Notes under the pieces: generated by a model
The model's input: only the letters and a program-made list of their open reading frames with translations
Told to the model about the DNA's origin: nothing
The model's database searches: none
Shown: positions 8,101 through 15,753 of the stretch, piece after piece
Layout: each line of letters starts with the position of its first letter
Numbering within the stretch: position 1 is the first letter of the stretch
Made by a program: the position numbers and the translations under genes
DNA from: a virus
Direction: 5' to 3' (one strand)
Length of the DNA stretch: 28,749 nucleotides
Virus record (IMG/VR): IMGVR_UViG_3300049426_000001
Coordinates: 1-28,749 of that record

Positions 8101-10566
8101 AGCGTATCCGCTGAGTGCGGTAGTCAACCCGCCGATCGCCTGGCCGACACTCCCGAAGGACTCGGCCATGCCGCTGGCGGCATCACGCGCCACATCGTCC
8201 AGCGCGGTCATCACGGCCAGAAGTTCGGTGGCGCGCGTCAAATCAGCGCCCATCTGCGACTTCACCGATTGGTTCTTGTACCAGGTGTCGTATTCGGATT
8301 GCAGCACCTTCTGTGCCTCTGTCCCCTCGCCGGCAAGGCGAATCCGCCCCTGCCAGACATCCGCATCGATCTTGAGCAACGCATCGGCACGAGCCTTGGG
8401 ATCGGCGAGCGATTCAGCCGCGAAGGTTTTGTTCTCGGTAGATAGTTGCGCCGCGTAGCCCAGCGCCTTACTTTGCGCCAGCGTGGCCTGCTCGACAGCT
8501 GCGCGGGCCATCGCCTCGCCCTTCAGTTCCACGATCTGCTCGGCTGTCAAGGCACGGCCGGCGACCTTCTGCTGGTTCAGGAACTGCTCCAGGGCGGTCT
8601 GCTCTTTGATTGCCACCATCGCAATGTCGCGTGCATCGCTGGACTGCCCATACGCCTGATATTCGGCGGCCAGCTGGGCGGTCGACGCCGAACGGGCGAT
8701 AGTGCTCTGCTCGATGTATTTGGAAACTTCCTTCTCTGTGGCGCGCGATTTGAGCAACTGCTCAACTGCAGCCTGCTCGTCGAGCAGTCCGCGAACGGTG
8801 GCCTGGTGCGCACTGGTCAGCTTGATCTTGCCCGACGCCAGCTCCTGATCGAGCTTGACGCGCGCCTTTTGGCTGTCGGTAGCGTTTTCGTTAAGCGCCA
8901 GTTCCAGGCGGCCCTCTTCAATTTTCGTCTTGATGCCGGAAATCAGACCGACATACGCGCTCTGTTCCGCCTTGATCGCATCGGCATTGTCCTTGGCGGA
9001 CTTCAGCACCTTCTTCTTGCCCTCTTCCACGGTCCCATCCGCCTGCGCAACGGCCTTGGACGCCATTTCATACGCCATCAGTTCCACGATGTTCTTATCG
9101 ATGGTGTCGATCTCTGCCTTGTGCGCCGCATCGAGCTCAGCCGTGCGGTTGGCGAAGGTGCCGACGGCGACGCCGGCAGCGCGCAGGCTGGCCGCGTAAG
9201 CTTCCATCTGCGCGGCCCGATCATCCTGGCCGATCAACGCGAATCCCTTTGCGACAGTCGAGACGAAGCCCGCGTGCGCGATCTTCATCGTGCCAACGGT
9301 CTTATCCCAGGAGAATCCAATAGCCTCAAACGCGACGGTCAGGTTATATTTAAGGTTCTCCCAACCCTTCAGCATCAGGCCCACGAATGTCAGCCCGGCA
9401 AGGCGCGCTTCGACAAAGTTGTCGCGGAGGTAGGTGCCGATCTGCCAGCCGGCGAATGCTGCGAAAAGCACATTACCGGCCAACGCCAATTTCGTTAGGG
9501 AACCGGCGGCCAGCTGCGCCGCCACCGAGGTGCCGAACAGTGTCGTGTTGAAACCAATAGTCGCGGTCTGCCCAATCAGGACATTCATCGCAAAGGTTGC
9601 TATTGCGCCGAACAACGTCGTCACGGCGGCCGCGACCGCCGTATAGATAACGGGCGCGGCGACGAATAACGCGAAGTAGGCGGACGCAACTTTCACCGCA
9701 GGGACGATAGCGCTGACCACGTAACCAACGCCGGCCGCGATGTTCTCGGCCCATTTGCGCAGCTCGCCGCTTTTACCGAGCGCGTCGATGCGGCCAGACA
9801 GCCGGCTGATGACGCCATCGCTATCAAGCAGTCGCCCCGTGAACACGGCCAAGGATGGCAGCAGGCTGTCGGTCAGCATGTCGTACATCTCCGCCGTTCG
9901 GACTTTCATCAGACCCATGGCATCCTGGAACCCCGATGCCTGCGCCGCCGCCTGGCTGGAGCGTCCGGAGAATTGGTCGACGCTCTCCGCCACGTCGTTC
10001 ATGAACGGCAGCAGCTCCTCGGCCGATTTTTTGAACAGCTTGTTCATCACAGCTGACTTGCCAGCGCCGTCCTCGTAATTTTGCAGACTTTTTGAGATCC
10101 GGATAAACGTGGCGGCAGTATCCTCCCCCTGGATGTCCTTGGCGGAAATCCCGAGATCCGCCAACGCCTTGCGCACGGCGTCGGACTCCTCGCCCACCGC
10201 GCCGAGCGTTTTGGCCAGGTTGAACACGGCCTTGTCGACGTTACCGAACTCGACATTGGTCATCATCGCGACTTTTTGCAACTTCGACAGGCTCTCGACG
10301 ATGGACGACCCCGTCTTCTGCGCCGAATCGTCAAGCTGGGCAAGCCGCTCGATCGAATCGTTGACGCCGCTGATGATCCCGCTGAAGCTTAGGTAGGCAG
10401 CGCCGGCGGCGGCGACGGTGCCGGCGATGCCCGCCATCACTTTGGTGGCCGTCCCGCCGAGCGCCGAGATGTTTTGCAGGGAGCCTGTGGCTGCTGCGAG
10501 CAGGCGCTGGAATTCGCTCACCGCCTGGTTCGCGTCGCCGGTGATAACCACCCGAGTTTCAGCCAT
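5185..10566 (-). CDS. Tape measure protein
   Basis: A very long protein (1793 aa from the chosen ATG; GGGAGAAAG lies just upstream) directly after the G/GT chaperone frames and before the tail-tip genes. It is helical and Ala/Gln/Lys-rich with long coiled-coil segments, two hydrophobic patches (about residues 281-331 and 953-988) and a Gly-rich hinge (LASGGGGG). This is the typical build of tape measures, which set tail length and help eject DNA. At roughly 0.15 nm per residue the length suggests a tail near 270 nm if unprocessed. A DUF4214-like segment (LYQSLLGRAPDSAGLAFW) lies at about residues 1646-1690, and a 49-residue unit is tandemly duplicated at about 1387-1473. An upstream in-frame start at 10599 is possible. 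Confidence 0.93.
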   Translation of the reverse strand: MAETRVVITGDANQAVSEFQRLLAAATGSLQNISALGGTATKVMAGIAGTVAAAGAAYLSFSGIISGVNDSIERLAQLDDSAQKTGSSIVESLSKLQKVAMMTNVEFGNVDKAVFNLAKTLGAVGEESDAVRKALADLGISAKDIQGEDTAATFIRISKSLQNYEDGAGKSAVMNKLFKKSAEELLPFMNDVAESVDQFSGRSSQAAAQASGFQDAMGLMKVRTAEMYDMLTDSLLPSLAVFTGRLLDSDGVISRLSGRIDALGKSGELRKWAENIAAGVGYVVSAIVPAVKVASAYFALFVAAPVIYTAVAAAVTTLFGAIATFAMNVLIGQTATIGFNTTLFGTSVAAQLAAGSLTKLALAGNVLFAAFAGWQIGTYLRDNFVEARLAGLTFVGLMLKGWENLKYNLTVAFEAIGFSWDKTVGTMKIAHAGFVSTVAKGFALIGQDDRAAQMEAYAASLRAAGVAVGTFANRTAELDAAHKAEIDTIDKNIVELMAYEMASKAVAQADGTVEEGKKKVLKSAKDNADAIKAEQSAYVGLISGIKTKIEEGRLELALNENATDSQKARVKLDQELASGKIKLTSAHQATVRGLLDEQAAVEQLLKSRATEKEVSKYIEQSTIARSASTAQLAAEYQAYGQSSDARDIAMVAIKEQTALEQFLNQQKVAGRALTAEQIVELKGEAMARAAVEQATLAQSKALGYAAQLSTENKTFAAESLADPKARADALLKIDADVWQGRIRLAGEGTEAQKVLQSEYDTWYKNQSVKSQMGADLTRATELLAVMTALDDVARDAASGMAESFGSVGQAIGGLTTALSGYARTQAAVAAELAASMKDAGADPVKQAAAQGKAAEASGRAQVRQYADMASAAKGFFKENSKGYKVLEATEKAYRAYEMAMAVESMLTKSGLLAAFTGLFVTSKTVETAATVATVPVTVAAEGVKQAALATTAMAGAIAVPFPGSLVAVGIVAAMLAAIGLASGGGGGASPSVAEQRQAANGTGSVLGDPSAKSESIANALDIIAKDSGLGLAHSASMVVSLKQIVSGIGGLGSLLVRSDDIAKAGAAVASGGGGGFIGSVVSSIFGGKTSVLDTGVVVGKSSLGTIAQSGLTAQAYTDTKTSGGWFSSSKNNTDKRDLSAEINSQFSMIVTGMATAITEQATLLGLARDGFTDKLNSFVVDLGKISFKDLTGAEQQAALETAFSKVGDDMARFGVAGLENYQKVGEGYLETLARVANDYVQVSDVLAVLGKEFKVTGLDAVALGQGLISAAGDLETLTSGTAFFVDNFLTEAQKMAPITASVKTEMARLGMSGITTMDQFAAVIVGQADATGQLVGGLDLSTAANQALYASMIAIAPAFQAAAEYAADLAEATTGVKARSASDIMDERRDLQSQLDELTMTSTQLREKERNAIAASNLALYDSVVAAQVADKVNSERLGLQDQLDQLTLTSIQLREKERATIAASNLALYDSINAAKDIADDRAALSNAYATESAALKQVVTAKLAEAAATKKQIDALKLSSSSILSPEQKYAEAQRQFDTASLADKGAAANALLEASRAYNGSTGAYVKDYVKVQAALALSAASSSAAATVAQQQLDALDKQVSGLISIDKRVLGVQEAIFALAQSLQAGGKTSDAAGAQAGVIGSLYQSLLGRAPDSAGLAFWQNKAMSGVTLEQIAAAFKQSPEYLGMHGSHANGLDRVPFDNYRAVLHKDERVQTASAVRQGDAASVAAVLEMKKQTAAIESQNALIEKQNELLKSISENGATDEGLRRTRQYLGKAMSAKAMPARAAA
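6148..6409 (-). repeat. Tandem duplication inside the tape measure gene (147-bp period)
   Basis: Two copies of about 115 bp, at about 6148-6262 and 6295-6409, share long identical runs; for example cgaatcgtacagcgccagat begins at 6151 and again at 6298. The period is 147 bp, or 49 codons. Both encode LQ(S/D)QLD(E/Q)LT followed by QLREKER and AIAASNLALYDS. A 49-residue step added to a coiled-coil rod would lengthen the tail by about 7 nm. Confidence 0.85.
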
Positions 10567-10921
10567 CTTTTCTTTCTCCCCATGCGCGCAGCGTCGCACG
10601 TTCCATCACTTGAATTTCGCGAAATACGCGCTGCTCGTCGCGGCGCTTGATGCGCCATTTGCGCATCACCACTTCGACACCCTGGTAGTTCAGACCGGTG
10701 GCGCCGTTGACTCCGACGATCCACTGCGTGTTGACCGCATTGAAGAGATTCCAAGCCAGGACGTTCTCCGGCCAGAGATGCAGATCCTCCAGATTGGAGA
10801 CCGGCGCTGTCGCCACGAGGCCGATTGCGGCCAGCGCCTCATCGACCTCCTCCAGTTCCTGCGCCAAGGTCTCCTCGGTTTCGATCAGGCCGAGCGCCGC
10901 AAGGCGCGCGACCCGCTCTAG
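10559..10921 (-). CDS. Tail assembly chaperone, T part (reached by -1 frameshift; DUF1799-like)
   Basis: This 120-codon frame begins where the -1 frame leaves the slippery site (reading LERVARLAALGLIETEETLAQ) and ends with LRAWGERKDG. The block LHLWPENVLAWNLFNAVNTQW followed by GATGLNYQGVEVVMRKW is the pattern I associate with DUF1799 phage tail proteins. No ATG with a ribosome site opens this frame, so it is probably made only as an extension of the upstream protein, a G-GT fusion of about 235 aa. In lambda the GT form recruits the tape measure and tube subunits during tail assembly. The frame ends 8 nt inside the start of the tape measure gene. Confidence 0.8.
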   Translation of the reverse strand, partial: LERVARLAALGLIETEETLAQELEEVDEALAAIGLVATAPVSNLEDLHLWPENVLAWNLFNAVNTQWIVGVNGATGLNYQGVEVVMRKWRIKRRDEQRVFREIQVMERATLRAWGERKDG

Positions 10922-10927
10922 TTTTTT
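10918..10927 (-). other. Programmed -1 ribosomal frameshift site (A AAA AAC before UAG)
   Basis: The G frame reads GAA AAA AAC TAG, placing the canonical heptamer A AAA AAC in the correct phase immediately before the stop codon. Slipping back one base gives AAA AAA CTA GAG and opens the T frame. Frameshifting between the two chaperone frames just upstream of the tape measure is widely conserved in long-tailed phages. I did not model the downstream RNA structure. Confidence 0.85.
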
Positions 10928-11265
10928 TCCGTCGCCGACTGACCTTTCATGTAGGCGTTGAAGCAAACCTGCGCCATACCGCCGATCTCCAGCATTGCGG
11001 CGTAGGACTCCGCGTTGAACTCCGCCGGCGTACCGTCCTGCTCCAGCACCAGAGTCTGCTTCTCCCAGCCGGTGGTTACATCCTGCAGCACCTCCTGCAT
11101 CAGCGTCTCGCCGCCGGCCAGCTTGTCTTTCAGCTCGGTGGCGCCTATGCGCTTGCACAACAGGTTGAATTTAAATGGGACTGGTTTGCCGTCGGCATCG
11201 GACAGCGAACCTTTTACGGGAATGAGAGCGATGTTGCTGACGATCGTTTTGTATTTGGTGCTCAT
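10918..11265 (-). CDS. Tail assembly chaperone, G part
   Basis: A 115-aa protein between the tube protein gene and the tape measure, in the slot of lambda gpG. It opens MSTKYKTIVSNIALIPVKG and contains LSDADGKPVPFKFNLLCKRI and an acidic, helical second half. It ends ATEKN at a UAG directly after a slippery heptamer, so most product is the short G form and a minority is G-GT. AAGGA lies 5 nt or so upstream of the ATG. A GC-rich hairpin without a U run sits in the 37-nt gap upstream (around 11282-11297). Position and slippery site are stronger evidence than sequence similarity. Confidence 0.82.
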   Translation of the reverse strand: MSTKYKTIVSNIALIPVKGSLSDADGKPVPFKFNLLCKRIGATELKDKLAGGETLMQEVLQDVTTGWEKQTLVLEQDGTPAEFNAESYAAMLEIGGMAQVCFNAYMKGQSATEKN

Positions 11266-11302
11266 GTTTTTCCTTGGGTATGGGGCGCGGCGGCCCCGGG
11301 GT

Positions 11303-12274
11303 TTAGAAGCAGGTAAGACGGAACTCGTCGTTGCCGGCGACCGGCACGGCGCGCAAGGCGTAGCCGATCAGGCGCTGGCCGTTCAGTTCTTCCTTGGTCG
11401 GGGTGGTGAACTGAACGCTCGGCATGAACACCTGGATCTTGTTCGCGTCCACGGTGCCGTGCTGCAGGCCCACGCTGGACAACTCCGCCAGCAGCACCTT
11501 GTTCATGTATTCGACCTCTTGCGCCGCCGACATCTTCAACTTGATGGCGCCGGTGACGTTGCGGTCGGTGACCTCTACCGATTCCTCGCCCAGCAGCGGC
11601 TGGAACGTGGCGGTGATGCCCAGGTCGATGGTCAGGCCCTGGCTGGTGACCGGCGTGCCGCCGATCAGCGCGGGCGCCGTAGTGGCCGAGTGGGTGGCAC
11701 CCAGCGTCACGTCGCCAGACTGCGCATTGACGACGATCTGCGGCACCTTCCAGGCGGTCAGCGTAGTGGCCGGCGCGGCCTGCTCGGCGATGCCGCCGTA
11801 GATGCCGATGAACTTGAACGAGATAACCGGCTTGACACCCACGGACAGGTCCATGGTGGCGGTACCGCGCACGCCCAGCAGCTTGTGCAGCACGCCGTCG
11901 TCGTACCAGTAGATGGTGGCCGATTCGATATCATCGGAAATCGGCGTGTAGTCGACGCGCAGCGCGGCCGTGATGGTTTCGGCGAAACCGATGGAACGCA
12001 TCAGCGGGCCCCAGGCTGGCGGCGTGCCGGCGACGCCGGAACCAACCAGCTCTACATCGAAGCCGCATTCCATGTAGCGGGTACCGACCAGCTGTTCGGA
12101 GCTGCCGAAATAGGCACGGATCAGCGCGCGGTCGACGTTGTTAGCGTTGAGCGGGTTGACGCTGAGGTTGCTGGCCAACATCGCGTTGGCGGCGCCGGTC
12201 GGCACAGCGTCAGTGCCGTAGGTGGTTTCCAACTTTGCCAAGATGGCGGTTTTTTTGATCAGGCGGGAGGCCAT
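11303..12274 (-). CDS. Major tail (tube) protein
   Basis: A 323-aa protein beginning MASRLIKKTAILAKLETTYGTD, the usual N-terminus of long phage tube proteins, which carry an early E-x-TYGTD motif. Two repeated beta-rich halves follow (TYWYDDGVLHKLLGVRGTATMDL and LTIDLGITATFQPLLGEESVEV), as expected for tube subunits that stack as rings. It lies between the tail terminator and chaperone genes, the standard order in siphoviruses. It is preceded by a short gap and a 55-aa gene. Confidence 0.88.
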   Translation of the reverse strand: MASRLIKKTAILAKLETTYGTDAVPTGAANAMLASNLSVNPLNANNVDRALIRAYFGSSEQLVGTRYMECGFDVELVGSGVAGTPPAWGPLMRSIGFAETITAALRVDYTPISDDIESATIYWYDDGVLHKLLGVRGTATMDLSVGVKPVISFKFIGIYGGIAEQAAPATTLTAWKVPQIVVNAQSGDVTLGATHSATTAPALIGGTPVTSQGLTIDLGITATFQPLLGEESVEVTDRNVTGAIKLKMSAAQEVEYMNKVLLAELSSVGLQHGTVDANKIQVFMPSVQFTTPTKEELNGQRLIGYALRAVPVAGNDEFRLTCF

Positions 12275-12277
12275 GTG

Positions 12278-12445
12278 TTACTCCTGGGCGGTTGCCGTGG
12301 CCGGGTCGGAAGGTGCTTTTTCCAGGACGCCGGTGGCGAGGTTGCGGGTGTAGCTGCCACCCCGTTGCGGCTCGGCGTGCTGCACGGCCGGAACTGCGGC
12401 CGCAGGCACGGGAGCCTCGCTTGTGGTTTTTTTGATCTCGGTCAC
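12278..12445 (-). CDS. Small hypothetical protein before the tube gene
   Basis: A 55-aa protein rich in Ala, Pro and Thr (VTEIKKTTSEAPVPAAAVP at the start; a basic SYTRNLATGVLEKAP near the end). The GTG at 12445 is chosen because it overlaps the upstream stop (GTGA) and AAGGA lies 8 nt before it. Small proteins of this kind directly before the tube gene are common in related prophages. No function is suggested by the sequence. Confidence 0.6.
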   Translation of the reverse strand: MTEIKKTTSEAPVPAAAVPAVQHAEPQRGGSYTRNLATGVLEKAPSDPATATAQE

Positions 12446-12879
12446 GTCAGTGTCCTTCCGGTGGTTTGGTGTTGAATTTGAAAAATCGCGGTGGTGCATT
12501 CGAGCTTGTCGTCCAGTTCTTCCGAGTCCCAGTTCAGCGTGTCGCCGGGCAGCGGCACGCACTCCAGCACCTGGCCGCCCAGCGTCGGATCGACGGCCAA
12601 ACGGGCAAACAGGTCTTCAACGACCTGGTCGGCACCGGTTTCTTCGGAGGCGGCGCGGCCGTAGCATTCAAAGCTGACCAGCGTGGTCCAGCCGGTAGGG
12701 CCTCCAATCACAGACGACAAGGCCGAGCCGCTGCGCCGCAGCCGCACGACGACGGCGTTGGGCATGTCCACGCCAATGGAGCGGTCACGGTCTTTGAAGA
12801 TGCGGCCGCCGGCGACGGCCGGGGCCACCTTTAGCAGATCGACCAGCGCCTGTTGGAGCGCGCGATGTGCTGTCCTCAT
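12442..12879 (-). CDS. Tail terminator / minor tail protein (gpU-like)
   Basis: A 145-aa protein. It begins with a helical HRALQQALVDLLK stretch followed by GGRIFKDRDRSIGVDMPNAVVVRLRRSG, and continues through LVSFECYGRA and EDLFARLAVDPTLGG. Opening with a helix, then a strand carrying a conserved charged turn, is the layout of gpU-type terminators that cap the tail and join it to the head. Its ATG overlaps the previous stop (ATGA at 12876-12879). Position between head-tail joiner and tube protein supports the call. Confidence 0.72.
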   Translation of the reverse strand: MRTAHRALQQALVDLLKVAPAVAGGRIFKDRDRSIGVDMPNAVVVRLRRSGSALSSVIGGPTGWTTLVSFECYGRAASEETGADQVVEDLFARLAVDPTLGGQVLECVPLPGDTLNWDSEELDDKLECTTAIFQIQHQTTGRTLT

Positions 12880-13181
12880 GGCTTTTCCAGAATGATCAAC
12901 GTCAGGCCGGCTTCAAGCTGGCCGTCCGGACGGCGCTCGGCTACCCGCCAAGGCTTGCCGTTTACCGTGATCTCCGTGCCAACGAAGTCGGGCGGAACGG
13001 CGGCGCTGCTGATCACCATCTGCGGGTCCGCCGCACCCATGCCGGCCGGGCCGACCATACCCTGCCTATACTCGGCGTCGAAAACTACCGGCACATCGCT
13101 GCCGCCGATGACGGCAGTCGCGTTGGCCAGGTGTTTCATCACGCTGACGTTGAGCCGGGCTTCGGAGGCGGCGAAGGACAT
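12876..13181 (-). CDS. Head-tail joining protein (gpFII / Gifsy-2 type)
   Basis: A 101-aa protein. The middle of the sequence (VPVVFDAEYRQG) and the end (TEITVNGKPWRVAERRPDGQLEAGLTLIILEKP) match the beta-barrel head-tail attachment proteins of lambdoid phages, where a conserved G-x-W-R-V precedes D-G. It lies directly after the decoration protein gene and is coupled to the tail terminator gene by ATGA. These proteins finish the neck before tail binding. Confidence 0.76.
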   Translation of the reverse strand: MSFAASEARLNVSVMKHLANATAVIGGSDVPVVFDAEYRQGMVGPAGMGAADPQMVISSAAVPPDFVGTEITVNGKPWRVAERRPDGQLEAGLTLIILEKP

Positions 13182-13195
13182 GGTCGCGGGGCCGC

Positions 13196-13528
13196 TTAGC
13201 GGACGGCGCCATCCAGCAGCACGCGAGCCGCGGCAACGCCGTTGGTCTTGGCGTCGGTCAGAGCGCCTACCAACGTGTTGCTGCCGGCGGTAACCGTGAT
13301 GCGGCGGTTGGTGTTGTCCCAGTAGACCTTGACGCCGATGGCGCCGGTGTCGGTGGACAGTGCGGCGACATCGAACACGCCTTGGCGCTTGATTTCGACG
13401 GCGGCACCGCTGGCGGCATCGCAGGTGGCGATGCCGAACAAGGCGCCCACCAGCACGCCCTGGCCGCTGGACACCGCGTAGGGCGCCGGGACGGTGATGA
13501 CATCACCGGTTTGGATAAAATTTCGCAT
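13196..13528 (-). CDS. Capsid decoration protein, DUF2190-like (copy 1)
   Basis: A 110-aa protein. It contains FIQTGDVITVPAPYAVSSGQ, then GVLVGALFGIATCDAASG, GVFDVAALSTDTGAIGVKVYWD and TNGVAAARVLLDG, the arrangement of DUF2190 proteins, which decorate or cement capsids at the position of lambda gpD. It directly follows the protease-capsid fusion. AGGAT lies 6 nt before the ATG. A longer relative is encoded at 19498-19914. Confidence 0.85.
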   Translation of the reverse strand: MRNFIQTGDVITVPAPYAVSSGQGVLVGALFGIATCDAASGAAVEIKRQGVFDVAALSTDTGAIGVKVYWDNTNRRITVTAGSNTLVGALTDAKTNGVAAARVLLDGAVR

Positions 13529-13579
13529 GGTCTGATCCTGATTGGTATTGGTGGAGTGGGCTCGCTTGCCGGGCGCGGG

Positions 13580-15631
13580 TTACGCTGCTGCCTGGCCTTT
13601 GTAGAGGCCACGGTAGTCGATCGCTTTGGTAGCGAAGTCCAAGCGGCACTTGTACGAAATGCCGTCGATCTCGAAGCCGACTTGGCTCTCGATCACAGGA
13701 CCCTCGGCGCCGTCCAGATAGCAGTACTCGACGGTGTCGATCTGGCCGTTGTTGCTGGCCATATACCAATCGGTCAGACTCACGCCATCCAGCACCGACT
13801 CCACAATCGGCTCGACCGCAGTGCGGCCGCCAGCCCGGAATTCGTTGATATCCGATTGCTTGGCCGGAACGTAGTTGGAACTGGTCAACTGGTAGGCGTC
13901 CTGCTCGAGCGCGGTCGGCACGATCAGGAACTGCGGCGCGATATTCAAATCCTCGCCTTGCAGGCCCTTCTGCTGGCGCATGGCAGCGCGGCCGGCTTTC
14001 AGGCCCGCCATGGCCAGCGGCGCACCGGTGCCCAGGTTTTTGTGGTCGGCGTGGAAAACCGCTTTACCATCGGCCATGACGCCGTTGGTCAGCTGGCTGT
14101 ACACCAAGCGGTTTTCGAGGCGCCGCGCGCTGGCGCCAAAGGCGCTGACCAGACGGTCGAAGCCGCGCAGGTCGTCGTTGACGATCGCTTGGCGCGTCAG
14201 GCCGACGATGCGGCCGTGGGTGAGGACAGCATAGGTTTCGCCACCGTCGCTCATGGTGCCGTATTTGAATTCGCCGTGTTCGTTCGTGCGAAGCAGTTCG
14301 GGCGCGCCGGACAGCTGCACCACGTTGATGCCCTTGAAGTCCGGGGCGTTGGGTGCCTTGCGTGCCCACAGGTCGTAGGTGCCGACCGCGCCGACGTAAC
14401 CATCACGCAGCCGCTTGTTGGCGACGTTCGAGAACAGCGCGGCGAAGTCGCTGGTGGTGTGCATGCCCGAGCGGAAGTGCAGCATTTCGGTGGCCAAGCG
14501 CATCTTGTCCATGCCACGTGTCTCAATACCGCGCGATGCCAGGAACTCACGGCCGATTTCGAGCACGCTCATGCCCCGGAACTGGCGGCCGTTGTCGGTC
14601 AGCGTGGTGCCGCTGTGCACGCGGTGCATGAAAGCTTCTTCCATGCCGGCCATGCGAGTCACATGCTCGTCGCTGACGGTCTGGATCCGCACATTGCGCT
14701 GGTTGCCGCCTGCGTTGTCCGCACGGGCCAGCTCTTCCAGCACCGCGCTGCGGGCCTGGTCGACGCTGTTGCCGCTGCGGATCAGGCCGGCTGCCAGCTG
14801 GCCAACGTTGTGCCGGGTACACAGTTCGGTGATGTCGGCGGCGCGTGCGGCTGCGGCGGTGCCGGCGGCATCGATGGCGGCCTGGTTGGCGGCGCCGGAT
14901 GGGTCGGCAGCGCGGGTAGCGTCGACGACTGCTGGTGCGGCTGCTGCTGGAACGACCGGTGCGGCGCCGCCCTGAGTATTTGGTGTAGGCATGGAATTTT
15001 CCTGAGTGGGTAAATGGGCGGGCGCCCGGGTGAACTCGCACGGCAAACCGTTCGAGGGCTGTTCGCGGGTGCTCGCATTGGCATCCGCTGGAACGGTGAC
15101 GAAACTGATTTCGTAGGGCTGCCAGGACACGGCGCGGTAGAGCGGCATATTGACGCCGTCGGTGCGGTCGATGGCACGGGTGATTTCGTATTTGGTAACG
15201 GCGTAACCGAAGCTGATCGAGCGAATGATGCCGGTGCGGATGTCGGCCACGATGCCGGCGATCTCGGGGCGGGTGGACAGGCGCAGCGTGGCGCGGCCCT
15301 CGCCGTTATCGATGCTGGCTCGGACGGCGACACCCAGGATGGACTCGACGCCGCCGTAGGTCTGATGGCCGTTCAGCACCTGCACCACGCCGGCGTCGAA
15401 GCGGGCCATATCCACCGCTTCCGAAGTGACGACCAGCTCTTCCTCGTAGGGCTGGTCGTTGTACCAGTCGTAGCGGCGCACGCGGCCGCCAACAGTCCAC
15501 ACGCACTCAATGGTGTTGTCGGCTTCGTTAAAGGTTGCCGGCACGAGCTCCGCCGCGCGCGCCATTTGCGGCATCGTACGGGGGGCGCAATCGTCTGCCG
15601 GCGCGGTTGGGGAGGTGTTTGGAGTAGGCAT
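13580..15631 (-). CDS. Prohead protease / major capsid protein fusion
   Basis: One frame of about 683 aa joins a protease (first 213 residues) to a HK97-fold capsid protein. In the protease part VLNGHQ carries the probable catalytic His (residue 89) and RSISFGY the Ser (residue 140), as in family S78 enzymes. In the capsid part, after a Pro/Ala-rich delta-like linker, DNGRQFRGMSVLEIGREFLAS and VFHADHKNLGTGAPLAMAGL are typical. The fusion must be cleaved, or the capsid part started separately: an ATG at 14992 (also MPTPNT) has AGGA 7 nt before it. The main start is uncertain, as MPTPNT at 15631 and MRQLNP at 15661 both lack a clear ribosome site; the second lies inside the 31-bp dyad. Confidence 0.92.
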   Translation of the reverse strand: MPTPNTSPTAPADDCAPRTMPQMARAAELVPATFNEADNTIECVWTVGGRVRRYDWYNDQPYEEELVVTSEAVDMARFDAGVVQVLNGHQTYGGVESILGVAVRASIDNGEGRATLRLSTRPEIAGIVADIRTGIIRSISFGYAVTKYEITRAIDRTDGVNMPLYRAVSWQPYEISFVTVPADANASTREQPSNGLPCEFTRAPAHLPTQENSMPTPNTQGGAAPVVPAAAAPAVVDATRAADPSGAANQAAIDAAGTAAAARAADITELCTRHNVGQLAAGLIRSGNSVDQARSAVLEELARADNAGGNQRNVRIQTVSDEHVTRMAGMEEAFMHRVHSGTTLTDNGRQFRGMSVLEIGREFLASRGIETRGMDKMRLATEMLHFRSGMHTTSDFAALFSNVANKRLRDGYVGAVGTYDLWARKAPNAPDFKGINVVQLSGAPELLRTNEHGEFKYGTMSDGGETYAVLTHGRIVGLTRQAIVNDDLRGFDRLVSAFGASARRLENRLVYSQLTNGVMADGKAVFHADHKNLGTGAPLAMAGLKAGRAAMRQQKGLQGEDLNIAPQFLIVPTALEQDAYQLTSSNYVPAKQSDINEFRAGGRTAVEPIVESVLDGVSLTDWYMASNNGQIDTVEYCYLDGAEGPVIESQVGFEIDGISYKCRLDFATKAIDYRGLYKGQAAA
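14990..15005 (-). promoter_or_regulatory. Internal start of the capsid domain, with ribosome binding site
   Basis: On the minus strand AGGA, then seven bases, then ATG begins MPTPNTQGG inside the fusion, at the junction of protease and capsid parts. The strength of this site compared with the weak upstream starts suggests free capsid protein could be made here. Confidence 0.5.
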
Positions 15632-15644
15632 GCAGACAGTCTGC
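15632..15644. repeat. Perfect inverted repeat GCAGAC-1-GTCTGC at the protease-capsid start
   Basis: Six-base arms around one central base, ending 1 nt before the ATG at 15631. It may fold in the mRNA and block or replace a ribosome site, or bind a regulator. The half-site is the same as in the 16-bp palindrome at 25603-25618. Confidence 0.6.
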
Positions 15645-15654
15645 GGATTTAACT

Positions 15655-15685
15655 GTCTCATTTCCCGGAAAGCTGAGACGATTTT
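15655..15685. repeat. 31-bp dyad, copy 1 (before protease-capsid gene)
   Basis: GTCTCA and TGAGAC form the outer arms and TTTCC and GGAAA inner arms, with a two-base bulge. A 30/31 identical copy is at 21679-21709. This copy lies between a terminator (15706-15729) and the start of the protease-capsid gene, where a promoter would be needed. Confidence 0.75.
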
Positions 15686-15705
15686 CTATTTCGGTGTTTC
15701 GGACG

Positions 15706-15729
15706 AAAAAAAACCCGCCGAAGCGGGGT
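15706..15729 (-). terminator. Intrinsic terminator with a UUCG loop before the protease-capsid gene
   Basis: On the minus strand CCCGC, the stable tetraloop TTCG, then GCGGG is followed by eight T residues. It lies 25 nt after the stop at 15754, and 2 nt after the alternative-frame stop at 15731. Transcription of the capsid and tail genes must then read through or restart at 15.7 kb. Confidence 0.88.
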
Positions 15730-15753
15730 ATCAGATCATGCGCCTCAGATAGA

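Noticed and set aside
11015-12475. 486-codon plus-strand ORF opposite the tube protein gene
   Set aside because: Antisense shadow with no recognisable domains.
13382-15013. 543-codon plus-strand ORF opposite the protease-capsid gene
   Set aside because: A shadow of high-GC coding; no motifs, and the minus-strand frame is unmistakable.
15655-15685. 31-bp dyads as plus-strand terminators
   Set aside because: They have a T-rich 3' side on the plus strand, but no plus-strand genes lead to them and the stem is AT-rich and bulged.
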